Assembly: GCF_014189455.1 (NCBI RefSeq)
Contig: NZ_CP050296.1
Location: 62,001 to 126,000, forward strand
Reading direction: 5' to 3'
Length of the DNA: 64,000 nucleotides
Source: Mesorhizobium huakuii
GTDB taxonomy: Bacteria > Pseudomonadota > Alphaproteobacteria > Rhizobiales > Rhizobiaceae
The notes under the pieces are model-generated. The model was not told the DNA's origin, ran no database searches, and worked only from the letters and a program-made list of their open reading frames with translations. Positions 38,493 through 47,933 of this stretch are shown piece after piece (the first letter of the stretch is position 1; the number at the start of each line of letters is the position of its first letter). The position numbers were made by a program, and so were the translations under genes.

Positions 38493-41400
38493 ATGCATAT
38501 CCTCACCACGACCTCCGCCTCGCTCGACGATCTCGCCGAGCCGGTCGATCTGCGGCAGACGCCGGCGGATATCGTGGCCTTGTCCTTCACCGACAGCGAC
38601 CTCGCCGGCCTGGCGGCCGCGTGGAAGGCCAACGCCGGCCGGTTGCCCTCGATGAGGCTGGCCGCTCTGCGCGACCTGCGCCATCCCATGTCCGTCGACC
38701 TCTGGATCGACAGCGTCGCCCGCCATGCCAAGATCATCCTGGTGCGCATCCTCGGCGGCTACGACTGGTGGCGCTATGGCTGCGACCAGCTGGCCACGAT
38801 CGCCCGCGAACGCGGCATAAAGCTCGCGCTGCTGCCAGGTGAGAGCCATGACGAGGACCTCAGGCTGATCGAAGCCTCGACGCTGCCGCGCCAGGAATTG
38901 GATAGCCTGCTCGGCTATTTCCGCGAGGGCGGTCTGGCGAATATGAATGCGCTGGTGCAGAGGCTGGCCAGTTTGGCTGGACGGGATACTGCCGTTGTGG
39001 AGCCGGTGGCAGTGCCAAAGGCCGGCTACTACGAGCCAAGCCGCGGCGTCGTCCCCCTCCCCCTCGAGGGGAGGGTCCGGCCGCAGGCCGGGGGTGGGGT
39101 CCTCTCCGAAACGCGCCGACTCAAAGAAACGCCACACCCGGTCGTACCGACCCCACCCGGCCCTGCGGGCCACCCTCCCCTCGAGGGGGAGGGAAACGCC
39201 GCTCCCGTCATTCCCATCCTGTTCTACCGCTCGATGCTGCTCGCCGCCGATGTCGCACCGATCGACGCCCTTTTTGAAACACTGCGCCAGCGCGGCATGC
39301 TCCCGGTCCCCATCTTCGTCTCCAGCCTGAAAGACCCGATCTCCCTCGCCTTCGTCGAAACTGCACTGGCCGCACTTAAACCCGCCGCCATCATCACCGC
39401 GACCGCCTTCGCCTCCGGTGCTGAGCCCGGCGTCGAAACCCTGTTCGACCGCGCCGGCGTGCCGGTCTTCCAGGTCATCGTCGCCACCACCCGCCGCGAC
39501 GTCTGGGAAAACAACCAGCGCGGCCTGGCGCCCGCCGACCTTGCCATGCATGTCGTGCTGCCCGAGTTGGACGGCCGCATCCTCGCTGGCGCCATTTCCT
39601 TCAAGGGCGAAAGCGATGTCGATCCGGCACTTGGCCACCGTGCTTTCGCCAACCGGCCGGAACCGGATCGCGTGGCGCAGGTGGCGGACCGTGTGGAGGC
39701 GTTCATCAAACTGCAGGAGACTCCGCGCGCAGAGCGCAAGCTGGCTATCCTGATCCCGGATTACCCAAGTGCGCCTGGCCGCACGGGATATGCCGTCGGC
39801 CTCGACGTGCCGTCGAGTGTGCTGGCAATGCTGCATGACCTGAAGGAACAGGGCTATGGCGTTGAGGGGATTCCGCAATCGCCGCGTGGGTTGCTGGAGA
39901 TGCTGGAGCGGGGCGATGATGGGCTGGGGTTGGACGATTATCTCGACTTTTCTGCCGAGTTGCCGACAGCGGCAATTGCCGCAGTAGAAGCCGCTTGGGG
40001 CAAGGCAGAAGAGACAGGTTTGCGCGAGGCCCCCCTCTCTGTCCTGCCGGACATCTCCCCCTCAAGGGGGAGATCACGCCGTCATCACCGCCCTCGCCAA
40101 TCTCAAACGTTGCAGGAAGGGTGCCGGCGCCCAAACTGCCAATCTCCCCCTTGTGGGGGGGTGAGGAGCGGTCCGCGCAGCGGACGGAAAGCCAATTGCT
40201 TGGCTTTCCGAGCAACGAACGCCCGGAGCGACAGCGAAGGGCCGGATCCGGCAGGACAGAGGGGGCGCCTCGCGCCAACCCTCACCATCAAGCAAACAGC
40301 ACTTCCCCTTCCGCACCGCGACCTTCGGCAACATCACCGTGGCGCTGGCCCCCGATCGCGGCCGCTCGGCCGACCGCCGCACCGACTACCACGACCCGAC
40401 CCTGCCGCCGCGCCATGCCCTGCTCGCCTTCGGCCTGTGGCTGCGCAAGTCGCTCGGCGTCCACGCCCTGATCCATGTCGGCGCCCACGGCACGCTGGAA
40501 TGGCTGCCCGGCAAGACCGTCGCGCTGTCGCAAAGCTGCTTCCCCGAGATCGTCACCGGTCCCTTGCCCGTCATCTACCCCTTCATCGTCTCCAACCCAG
40601 GCGAAGCGGCGCAGGCCAAGCGGCGCATCGCAGCCGTCACCCTCGGCCATCTGCCGCCGCCGCTGACCGGCGCCGGACTGGACGAGAACCAGCACAAACT
40701 CGAGCGCCTGGTTGACGAATACGCCCAGGCCGACGGGCTCGACCGCCGCCGCCGCGACCGCCTGGCAAAGCTGATCGTCGACACCGCGCAAAAGACTGGT
40801 CTCGCCGCCGAAGCCGGTGTCGCCAGGACCGATGCGCCCGACGAGGCGCTGCGCCGCATCGACGCCTGGCTCTGCGACCTCAAGGACTTCGCCATCAAGG
40901 ATGGCCTGCACATCTATGGCCGGGCGGCTGAAGACGAGCCCGATACCATGCGCCGCCAGAGTGCAGAGGCTGAAAGGTCGGCGCTGCTTGCCGCGCTCGA
41001 TGGCCGCCACGTCAAGGCCGGTCCGGCCGGCGCGCCAGCGCGGGGCCGGTCCGACGTGCTGCCCACCGGCCGCAATCTGTTCACCTCGGACCCACGCACC
41101 ATGCCGACGCCGACCGCCTACGATCTGGGCAGGGCGGCGGCGGAAGAAGTGGTGCGCAGCTACCTCCAGTCGCATGGCGACTGGCCGCGCTCGCTGGTCA
41201 TCGATCTCTGGGGCTCGGCCTCACTGCGCACCGGCGGCGAGGAGATCGCGCAAGGTCTGGCGCTGATGGGCTGCCGGCCACAATGGGATGCCGCCACCGG
41301 CCGCATCACCGGCATCGAAGTGCTGCCGCCGGCCATGCTCGGTCGCCCGCGCGTCGACGTCACCTGGCGCATATCGGGCCTGTTCCGCGACATGTTCCCG

Positions 41401-42228
41401 ACGCAGATCGCGCTGATCGACGCCGCCGCCAACGCTGTCGCCGCCCGCGACGAGGAGGATTCGGAGAACCCGCTCGCAGCCCGGACCCGTGCGGATGGCA
41501 AGATCAGCCCGCGCATCTTCGGCACCTCGCCCGGCACTTACGGCGCCGGCGTCGAGGATTTGTTGTCGAGCGGCGACTGGGGTGCGCGCGAAGAGATCGG
41601 CCGCGCCTATCTCGACGCCACCTCGCATGCCTATGGCGGCGCCGAGGGCGTAGGCATCTCCGCGCCCGGTGCTTTCGAAACCCGCATCGCCGAGGCCGAT
41701 CTTCTCGTCCACACCGGCGACGACCCCGGCCGCGACATTCTTGAAGGCTCCGCCGACGTCGCCTTCATCGGCGGTTTTTCGGCAGCACTTGCCGCCCTTG
41801 GCCGGAATGCCGATGTCATCGTGCTCGACACGACGGACCCACAAAAGCCAAAGCCACGCTCGGTCAGTGAGGCGGTGTCGCGGGTGGTGCGCGCCCGCGC
41901 CATCAATGCGCGCTTCATATCAGGCCAGATGCGGCACGGCCCGCGCGGCGCCTCCGAATTCGCCGAAACGGTCGACCGGCTGGTCGGCTTCGCCGAGACC
42001 ACCCATGCTATTTCAGGCGCGCTGATCGAAGCCGTGCATGATGCCTATGTCGGCGACGCGGAAGTTCGCGCCTTCATCCTGCGAGAGAATCCGTCGGCGG
42101 CGAAGGTCATTGCCGAGCGCTTCCTGTCGGCCCGCCGGCGTGGCCTCTGGCATCCCTTGCGCAATTCCATTGACGACGATCTCGCCGCGCTGATTGCCGA
42201 GGCCGAGGCGCTGGGAGTGGCGGCATGA
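38493..42228 (+). CDS. cobN: Aerobic cobaltochelatase subunit CobN, with two repeat insertions and a frameshift
   Basis: CobN is the large subunit that inserts cobalt into hydrogenobyrinic acid a,c-diamide together with CobS and CobT chelatase subunits, which are not in this window. The N-terminus (LGGYDWWRYGCDQLATIARE) and C-terminus (GAHGTLEWLPGKTVAL; DLWGSASLRTGGEEIAQGLA; ADVAFIGGFSAAL) are canonical. Two palindromic elements lie inside: about 139 bp at 39055 (in frame) and 267 bp at 40016. After the second, the native frame (FPFRTATFGNITVAL) is one base off, so the literal reading ends at 40715, while the correct frame continues to 42228. Either one base is wrong or the gene is broken. 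Confidence 0.9.
39055..39193. repeat. Palindromic repeat element inside cobN (RIME-like)
   Basis: The ends are inverted repeats of about 45 bases built on CCCTCCCCCTCGAGGGGAGG and CCGGGGGTGGGGTC; the right end carries the same sequence reversed (GACCCCACCCGG, CCTCCCCTCGAGGGGGAGGG). It is read through in frame, adding about 46 residues rich in Pro, Gly and Glu (PLPLEGRVRPQAGGG...). The flanking cobN residues (PKAGYYEPSRGVV and APVIPILFYRSMLLA) join normally without it. Boundaries are good to a few bases. Confidence 0.85.
40016..40282. repeat. 267-bp inverted-repeat element, copy 1, inside cobN
   Basis: Terminal inverted repeats of about 35 bases (aggtttgcgcgaggc..ccc, ctctgtcctgccgga and the reverse at the right end). 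Inside are nested palindromes (ATCTCCCCCTCAAGGGGGAGAT; CCAATTGCTTGG) but no transposase. In the cobN frame it reads GLREAP ... RKANCLAFRATNARSDS ... PAGQRG. The right two thirds are about 95 percent identical to the cobG copy. Size, terminal repeats and lack of coding capacity of its own make it MITE-like. Confidence 0.85.
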
Positions 42229-43802
42229 ACGCCTTCTCACGTCGCGGCGCCTGTCCGGCCTTGTCGGCGCCGATGCTGACGGGTGATGGGCTGCTGGTAC
42301 GGGTCAATCCGGTTGCTGGAGGGCTGACGCCGAAGCTGTTGATCGGGTTAGCTGAATCCGCTCTGCGGCATGGCAACGGCATCATGGAAGTCACCGCTCG
42401 CGGCAGCTTGCAGATACGCGGTCTGACGGCGGAGAGCGCAGCACTGCTGGCGGCGGAGGTCGATGCGCTGGGCATTGCCGTGCGCACCGGCGTGCCGGTG
42501 GAGACCGGGCCGCTGGCGGGCATCGATCCGCAGGAGATCGCCGATCCCCGGCCGCTGGCTGAGCGGATCAGGGTGGCGGTCGAAGAAGCTGGGCTGACGC
42601 AGCGGCTTGGGCCGAAGGTGTCGGTCATTGTCGATGGCGGCGGACAACTGACGATGGATGCGGTGACGGCCGATGTGCGGCTGAAGGCGGTGCAGTGCGG
42701 CGAAGGCGTTCTGTGGACTGTATCTGTCGCTGTTGACGGCCAAAGCCCGAAACTGCTTGCGACGGTTGAGGACGATGCAGCGCGCGATATCACTGTCGCT
42801 GCTCTCCGAATGGTTGCTGAGAAGGGCCGCGACGCCCATGCGCGTGATTTGTCCGAGAGGCAGTTGGTGTCTTTGGCGGCGGGTTGGCTATGCTTGGCAG
42901 GTTTGCGCGAGGCGCCCCCTCTGTCCTGCCGGACATCTCCCCCCACGAGGGGGAGATTGCTCATGCACGCCCGCCTTCGCCAGTTTCCATGGCTGACGAG
43001 GGAAAGCCGGCGCCGAAACTGCCGATCTCCCCACTTGTGGGGGGTGAGGAGTGGTCAGCGCAGCGGACGGAAAGCCAATTGCTTGGCTTTCCGAGCGACG
43101 AACGCCCGGAGCGACAGCGGAGGGCCGGGTCCGGCAGGACAGAGGGGGGCGCCTCGTGCAAACCTATCGGCCTTTTCCCCTTGGCCGGCGACGCTTTCGC
43201 GCTCGGCATCGCTCTCCCCCTACGGCAGCATGCCAGCCGACAAAATCATCAGCCTCACCCAAAATGCCCTTGCCCACGGCACCACTGAAATCCGCCTCGC
43301 CCCGGGCCGTGCCTTGCTCTTCCTCGGTCAGCCGTCAGCCACCAACGAACTCCTCCAGCACACCGCCGCCACCCTCGGCTTCGTCACCTCCCCCGCCGAC
43401 CCGCGCACCCGCATCGCCGCCTGCCCCGGTACACCGGCCTGCGCCTCCGGGCGCATCGCCACCCGCGACATCGCCGAGACGATTGCCGCTGAAAACGCCG
43501 ATATTCTCGACTTCACCCTGCACATTTCCGGCTGCGCCAAGGGCTGCGCGCATCCCGGCCCGGCGGCGCTCACGATCGTCGGCGGCGAAAATGGAGCCGG
43601 ACTTGTCGTGAACGCGACGGCAAAGGCCCTTCCTGCCGGCTACAGGCCGGGCTATGACGCCGCGCGCGGCTTCAGCCGCGTCGCGGCGGTGATCCGCAGT
43701 GCACGATTTGAGGGCGAGACCGCCGCCGCTTGCCTGACAAGGCTCGGGTCGGCAGCAATCGCCGAGGCTTACCGACAGGCCCAAACTAAAAAACGGAAAT
43801 GA
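42225..43802 (+). CDS. cobG: Precorrin-3B synthase CobG with an internal repeat insertion
   Basis: CobG is an O2-dependent iron-sulfur monooxygenase that converts precorrin-3A to precorrin-3B, the hallmark step of aerobic B12 synthesis. The N-terminal half (CPALSAPMLTGDGLLVRVNP) and C-terminal half (CPGTPACASGR; HISGCAKGCAHPGPAALTIVGG) show the sulfite-reductase-like repeat and cluster cysteines. Between them, residues about 226-314 come from the 267-bp element. The frame is open throughout, but a 50-base stretch after the element (43166-43215) reads normally (LFPLAGDAFALGIALP) only in another frame, and a C5 run at 43216 brings it back. The start overlaps the cobN stop (ATGA). Confidence 0.9.
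   Translation: MNAFSRRGACPALSAPMLTGDGLLVRVNPVAGGLTPKLLIGLAESALRHGNGIMEVTARGSLQIRGLTAESAALLAAEVDALGIAVRTGVPVETGPLAGIDPQEIADPRPLAERIRVAVEEAGLTQRLGPKVSVIVDGGGQLTMDAVTADVRLKAVQCGEGVLWTVSVAVDGQSPKLLATVEDDAARDITVAALRMVAEKGRDAHARDLSERQLVSLAAGWLCLAGLREAPPLSCRTSPPTRGRLLMHARLRQFPWLTRESRRRNCRSPHLWGVRSGQRSGRKANCLAFRATNARSDSGGPGPAGQRGAPRANLSAFSPWPATLSRSASLSPYGSMPADKIISLTQNALAHGTTEIRLAPGRALLFLGQPSATNELLQHTAATLGFVTSPADPRTRIAACPGTPACASGRIATRDIAETIAAENADILDFTLHISGCAKGCAHPGPAALTIVGGENGAGLVVNATAKALPAGYRPGYDAARGFSRVAAVIRSARFEGETAAACLTRLGSAAIAEAYRQAQTKKRK
42899..43165. repeat. 267-bp inverted-repeat element, copy 2, inside cobG
   Basis: Same terminal inverted repeats as the cobN copy (aggtttgc[g/a]cgaggcg then ctctgtcctgccgga), same length of 267 bp (89 codons) and inserted in the same reading phase, giving GLREAP ... 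RKANCLAFRATNARSDS ... PAGQRG again. The segment after the left arm (about 50 bases) differs from the cobN copy; the rest is nearly identical. Confidence 0.87.
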
Positions 43803-44437
43803 GCATGGCCGCCTACGACTACATCCACGACGGCACGGCGATCTACGAGCGCTCCTTCGCCATCATCCGCGCCGAGGCTGACCTGTCGCGCTTCTCCGAA
43901 GCCGAGGCCGATGTCGCCATCCGCATGATCCATGCCTGCGGCCAGGTCGAGGCATCAAGCCATTTCGTTTTCTCGCCTGATTTCGTCGCCGCCGCGCGCA
44001 AGGCCCTTGCCGCCGGCGCGCCGATCTTCTGCGATGCTGAAATGGTCTCGCATGGCGTCACGCGTGCCCGGCTGCCGGCCGGCAACGAGGTGATCTGCAC
44101 GCTGCGCGACCCGCGCACGCACGACATCGCCAAGGCGATCGGCAACACCCGCTCGGCCGCGGCGATCGACCTGTGGGGCGAGCGCATGGCCGGCTCCGTC
44201 GTCGCCATCGGCAACGCGCCGACCGCACTCTTCTATCTCCTGGAGAAGCTGCGTGATGGCGCACCGAAGCCGGCGGCCATCATCGGCATGCCGGTCGGCT
44301 TCGTCGGTGCCGCCGAATCGAAGGATGCGCTGGCCGAGAATTCCTATGGCGTGCCCTATGCCATTGTGCGTGGCCGGCTTGGCGGCAGCGCCATGACCGC
44401 CGCCGCGCTCAATTCGCTGGCGAGGCCCGGCCTGTGA
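43799..44437 (+). CDS. cobH: Precorrin-8X methylmutase CobH
   Basis: A 212-residue enzyme that moves the C-11 methyl to C-12, giving hydrogenobyrinate. IRMIHACGQVEASSHFVFSP includes the catalytic His; ADMV-type block FCDAEMVSHGVTRARLPAGN and MPVGFVGAAESKDALAENSY are typical. ATG overlaps the cobG stop by four bases (ATGA), and its own stop overlaps cobI. Confidence 0.96.
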   Translation: MSMAAYDYIHDGTAIYERSFAIIRAEADLSRFSEAEADVAIRMIHACGQVEASSHFVFSPDFVAAARKALAAGAPIFCDAEMVSHGVTRARLPAGNEVICTLRDPRTHDIAKAIGNTRSAAAIDLWGERMAGSVVAIGNAPTALFYLLEKLRDGAPKPAAIIGMPVGFVGAAESKDALAENSYGVPYAIVRGRLGGSAMTAAALNSLARPGL

Positions 44438-45204
44438 ACGCGCTTCCCAATGCCAATTCACGGGGCAAGCTCGTCGGCGTCGGCACTGGTCCCGGCGACC
44501 CCGAACTGTTGACGCTGAAGGCGGCGCGGGCCTTGGCCGAAGCCGATGTCGTCGCCTATTTCGCCAAGCGCGGCAACAACAGCAATGCGCGCGCCATCGT
44601 CGAAACGCGCTTCCGGCCTGACATGCTGGAATTGCCGCTGCTCTATCCCGTCACCACCGAAATCGACAAGGATCACGACGACTATCGCTCGCAGATCACC
44701 GGTTTCTATGAGGAGTCGGCCGGAAAGGTCGCCGAGCACCTCGAAGCAGGCCGAATGGTTGCCGTCCTGTCCGAGGGCGATCCGCTGTTCTACGGTTCCT
44801 ACATGCATCTGCATGTGCGCCTTGCCCATCGCTTTCCCACGGAAGTCATCCCCGGCGTCACCGCCATGTCAGGCTGCTGGTCGCAGACCGGTGTGCCGAT
44901 CGTGCAGGGCGACGATGTACTGACCGTCCTGCCCGGCACAATGAGCGAGTTCGAGCTGACGCGTCGCCTCGCTGACACCGACGCCGCCGTCATCATGAAG
45001 GTCGGCCGCAACCTGCCCAAGATCAGGCGCGCGCTGGAAGCCACCGGCAAGCTGACGCGCGCCGTCTATGTCGAGCGCGGCACCATGACCGGCAGCGTTT
45101 CGATGAAGCTCGCCGACAAGCAGGACGACAAGGCGCCCTATTTCGCCATCGTGCTGGTCGCCGGCTGGTCCGGCCGGCCCGGTGCGCTGGGAGTGCAGGC
45201 ATGA
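44434..45204 (+). CDS. cobI: Precorrin-2 C20-methyltransferase CobI
   Basis: A 256-residue SAM-dependent tetrapyrrole methylase: GVGTGPGDPELLTLKAARAL at the N-terminus, LSEGDPLFYGSYMHLHVRL for SAM binding and VIPGVTAMSGCWSQTGVP. It makes precorrin-3A. GTG start inside the cobH stop (GTGA). Confidence 0.96.
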   Translation: MNALPNANSRGKLVGVGTGPGDPELLTLKAARALAEADVVAYFAKRGNNSNARAIVETRFRPDMLELPLLYPVTTEIDKDHDDYRSQITGFYEESAGKVAEHLEAGRMVAVLSEGDPLFYGSYMHLHVRLAHRFPTEVIPGVTAMSGCWSQTGVPIVQGDDVLTVLPGTMSEFELTRRLADTDAAVIMKVGRNLPKIRRALEATGKLTRAVYVERGTMTGSVSMKLADKQDDKAPYFAIVLVAGWSGRPGALGVQA

Positions 45205-45965
45205 GCGGCCGTCTCACCGTCATCGGCCTCGGGCCCGGCAATGCCGATCAGGTCACCCCTGAAGCCAACCGCGCCGTGGCCGAGGCGAAATTCTTCTATG
45301 GCTACAAGCCCTATCTCGACCGGCTGGAACTGCGCCCGGATCAGACCCGCGTCGCCTCCGACAACCGCGAGGAACTCGCCCGCTCCAAGGATGCCTTGAT
45401 CAAGGCCGCCGAGGGCTATGACGTTGCCGTCGTTTCCGGTGGCGATCCCGGCGTCTTCGCCATGGCGGCCGCCGTCTGCGAGGCGATCGAGGCCGGACCG
45501 GCCGAATGGCGCGCGGTCGATGTCGTGGTCGTGCCCGGCATCACTGCAATGCTCGCCGTTGCCGCCCGTATCGGCGCGCCGCTCGGCCATGATTTCTGCG
45601 CCATTTCGCTGTCCGACAATCTGAAGCCGTGGGAGCTGATCGAACTGCGCCTCCTTGCGGCAGCCGGCGCCGGCTTCGTCATTGCGCTCTACAACCCGAT
45701 CAGCAAGGCGCGCCCCTGGCAGTTGGGCCGCGCCTTCGAGTGCTTGACCGCGATCTTGCCCGGCACCACGCCTGTCATTTTCGGCCGCGCCGCCGGCCGT
45801 CCCGACGAACGCATCGAGGTCTACCTGCTGGCCGATGTCGACGCGCAGAAGGCCGACATGGCGACCTGCATCATCATCGGCTCGCCGGAAACCCGCATCA
45901 TCAAGCGCGGCGACAGACCGGCGCTGGTCTACACGCCGCGTTCGGCAGCGGGCTCGACAAAATGA
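45201..45965 (+). CDS. cobJ: Precorrin-3B C17-methyltransferase CobJ
   Basis: A 254-residue SAM-dependent methylase that also contracts the ring to give precorrin-4. VIGLGPGNADQVTPEANRAV, SGGDPGVFAMAAAVCEAIE and FVIALYNPISKARPWQLGRA are family blocks. Start overlaps cobI (ATGA). Its 3' end overlaps the antisense cobK by 37 bases. Confidence 0.96.
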   Translation: MSGRLTVIGLGPGNADQVTPEANRAVAEAKFFYGYKPYLDRLELRPDQTRVASDNREELARSKDALIKAAEGYDVAVVSGGDPGVFAMAAAVCEAIEAGPAEWRAVDVVVVPGITAMLAVAARIGAPLGHDFCAISLSDNLKPWELIELRLLAAAGAGFVIALYNPISKARPWQLGRAFECLTAILPGTTPVIFGRAAGRPDERIEVYLLADVDAQKADMATCIIIGSPETRIIKRGDRPALVYTPRSAAGSTK

Positions 45966-46696
45966 TCGACCATCGCGGCCAGCGCTTCGACGGTTTCAGC
46001 CGAAGGCACGTCCGGCAAGGTCGGCCTGCGGACCATGACCACCTCGATGCCAAGCGCCCTGGCGGCGGCAATCTTGCCGTAGGTCGCCTCGCCGCCGCTG
46101 TTCTTGGACACGACGACATCGATGCGATGGTTTCCGAGCAAGACGCGTTCGTCCGTCTGGCGAAACGGGCCGCGCGCCAGCAGATAATCGGCATCGGGCA
46201 CCGCCAGCTTCGGCTCGACCGGGTCGACGCTGCGGATGAGATAATGGTGTTGGGGCGCCGCCTCGAATGCGGCGACCTCTTGCCGTCCGAGCGCCAGGAA
46301 GACCCGGCGCGGCACCGCTCCAACCGCTTGCACGGCCTCGCCGACAGTGTCGGCTTCAGTCCAGCGATCGCCCTCGACAGACTCCCAGCCGGGACGGCGC
46401 AGAGCGAAGATCGGCGCCCCGGCCATGCGTGCCGCTTGAGCGGCATTGGCGGAGATTCGCGCCGCATAAGGATGCGTGGCATCGATCAGCAGGTCGATCC
46501 GCATGTCATTGAGATAGGCCGCCAGCCCGCCAGCACCACCAAAGCCGCCGACCCTTGTCGGCACATTTTGCGCGATCGGGTTTTCAGTGCGACCGGCCAG
46601 CGACAGCGTGACGGAGAGATCCGCGCGCGCAGCCAGGTTTCCGGCCAATTGCCGGGCTTCCGTGGTGCCGCCGAGGATCAGAATGCGGTGGGTCAT
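45929..46696 (-). CDS. cobK: Precorrin-6A reductase CobK
   Basis: A 255-residue NADPH-dependent reductase giving precorrin-6B. ILILGGTTEARQLAGNLAAR, DLLIDATHPYAARISANAAQ and VVVSKNSGGEATYGKIAAAR are signatures. It is the only minus-strand gene in the cluster and has no free sequence around it: the 3' end overlaps cobJ by 37 bases and the start codon lies against that of cobL (CATCATG at 46694-46700). ATG at 46696 chosen; ATG at 46699 would overlap cobL. Its promoter must lie within cobL. Confidence 0.95.
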   Translation of the reverse strand: MTHRILILGGTTEARQLAGNLAARADLSVTLSLAGRTENPIAQNVPTRVGGFGGAGGLAAYLNDMRIDLLIDATHPYAARISANAAQAARMAGAPIFALRRPGWESVEGDRWTEADTVGEAVQAVGAVPRRVFLALGRQEVAAFEAAPQHHYLIRSVDPVEPKLAVPDADYLLARGPFRQTDERVLLGNHRIDVVVSKNSGGEATYGKIAAARALGIEVVMVRRPTLPDVPSAETVEALAAMVDHFVEPAAERGV

Positions 46697-46697
46697 C

Positions 46698-47933
46698 ATG
46701 CCTGCTGAGGGTCCGCGCGGTGCCAGAGCAAAATGGCTGACGGTGATTGGCATCGGCGAGGACGGTTTAGCGGGTCTCGGCGACGAGGCCAAGCGGAGGA
46801 TCGCCGAAGCGGAGTTCATCTTCGGCGGCAAGCGGCATCTGGCATTGGTCGCCGCCTTCGCCAAGGGCAAGCCCTGCCTCTGGCCGGTCCCTTTCGATGC
46901 GGGAATGAGCGACGTGCTGGCGCTTGCCGGTAGCAAAGTCTGCGTGCTCGCCTCCGGCGATCCCTTCTTCCACGGCGTCGGCGCCACCCTCGCCCGCAAA
47001 GTGAAGCCACAGGCGATGCACGTCATCCCCGCGCCGTCGGCCGTTTCGCTGGCGGCCGCCCGCCTTGGCTGGGCGCTGCAGGATATCGAGACGGTCTCGC
47101 TGCATGGCCGGCCGCTCGATTTGATCCGGCCACTGCTGCAGCCCAATGCGCGCATCCTGGCACTGACGTCGGATGCCGAAGCGCCGGCGGCAATTGCCCG
47201 CCTGCTCACCGAACTCGATTTCGGCGCCTCGCGGCTGACGGTCCTGGAGGCGCTTGGCGGGCCAAAAGAGAACCAGCGCACCGTCCGCGCAGATGCCTTC
47301 GAACTCGAAAACATCAATCCGCTCAACGTGCTGGCCATCGAGATTGATTCGGATCCGCAAGCCCGCGTCCTGCCGCTCACGGTTGGCCTCGCCGATCATC
47401 TGTTCGACCATGATGGCCAGATCACCAAGCGCGAAATCCGTGCCATCACCCTGTCGTCGCTGGCGCCTAGGCGCGGCGAATTGCTGTGGGACATCGGCGC
47501 CGGCTCGGGTTCCATCGGCATCGAATGGATGCTCGCCCATCCCCTGATGCGCACCATCGCCATCGAAGCCGACCCGATCCGTGCCGCCCGCATTGGCCAC
47601 AACGCTGCTGTCTGTGGCGTTCCCGGCCTCGTCGTGGTGGAAGGCAGCGCGCCCAAGGCCCTTGCCGGGTTGGACACGCCGGACGCGATCTTCATCGGTG
47701 GTGGCGGCAGTGACACCGGCGTGTTGAAGGCGGCTATGAAGGCGCTGCGCTCCGGCGGCCGTTTGGTCGCCAATGCGGTGACGCTGGAGATGGAAGCCCT
47801 GCTTCTCGCACAGCACACGAAACTCGGTGGCGATCTTACCCGGATAAACATCTCCCGGGCGTCTCCGGTTGGATCGATGCAGGCCTGGCGACCGGCCATG
47901 CCGGTCACCCAGTGGAGCTGGGTGAAGCCATGA
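46698..47933 (+). CDS. cobL: Precorrin-6Y C5,15-methyltransferase (decarboxylating) CobL
   Basis: A 411-residue fusion of a CbiE methylase (LTVIGIGEDGLAGLGDEAKR; LASGDPFFHGVGATLARK) and a CbiT domain (LLWDIGAGSGSIGIEWMLAH; DAIFIGGGGSD). It methylates C-5 and C-15 and removes a carboxyl to give precorrin-8X. Start ATG 46698 shares sequence with the cobK start on the other strand. A weak GGTGGGT lies upstream. The stop overlaps cobE. Confidence 0.95.
   Translation: MPAEGPRGARAKWLTVIGIGEDGLAGLGDEAKRRIAEAEFIFGGKRHLALVAAFAKGKPCLWPVPFDAGMSDVLALAGSKVCVLASGDPFFHGVGATLARKVKPQAMHVIPAPSAVSLAAARLGWALQDIETVSLHGRPLDLIRPLLQPNARILALTSDAEAPAAIARLLTELDFGASRLTVLEALGGPKENQRTVRADAFELENINPLNVLAIEIDSDPQARVLPLTVGLADHLFDHDGQITKREIRAITLSSLAPRRGELLWDIGAGSGSIGIEWMLAHPLMRTIAIEADPIRAARIGHNAAVCGVPGLVVVEGSAPKALAGLDTPDAIFIGGGGSDTGVLKAAMKALRSGGRLVANAVTLEMEALLLAQHTKLGGDLTRINISRASPVGSMQAWRPAMPVTQWSWVKP

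Noticed and set aside
40140..43050. CRISPR-like repeats
   Set aside because: The repeated sequences in cobN and cobG are two long inverted-repeat elements, not short direct repeats with regular spacers. No CRISPR array was seen anywhere.
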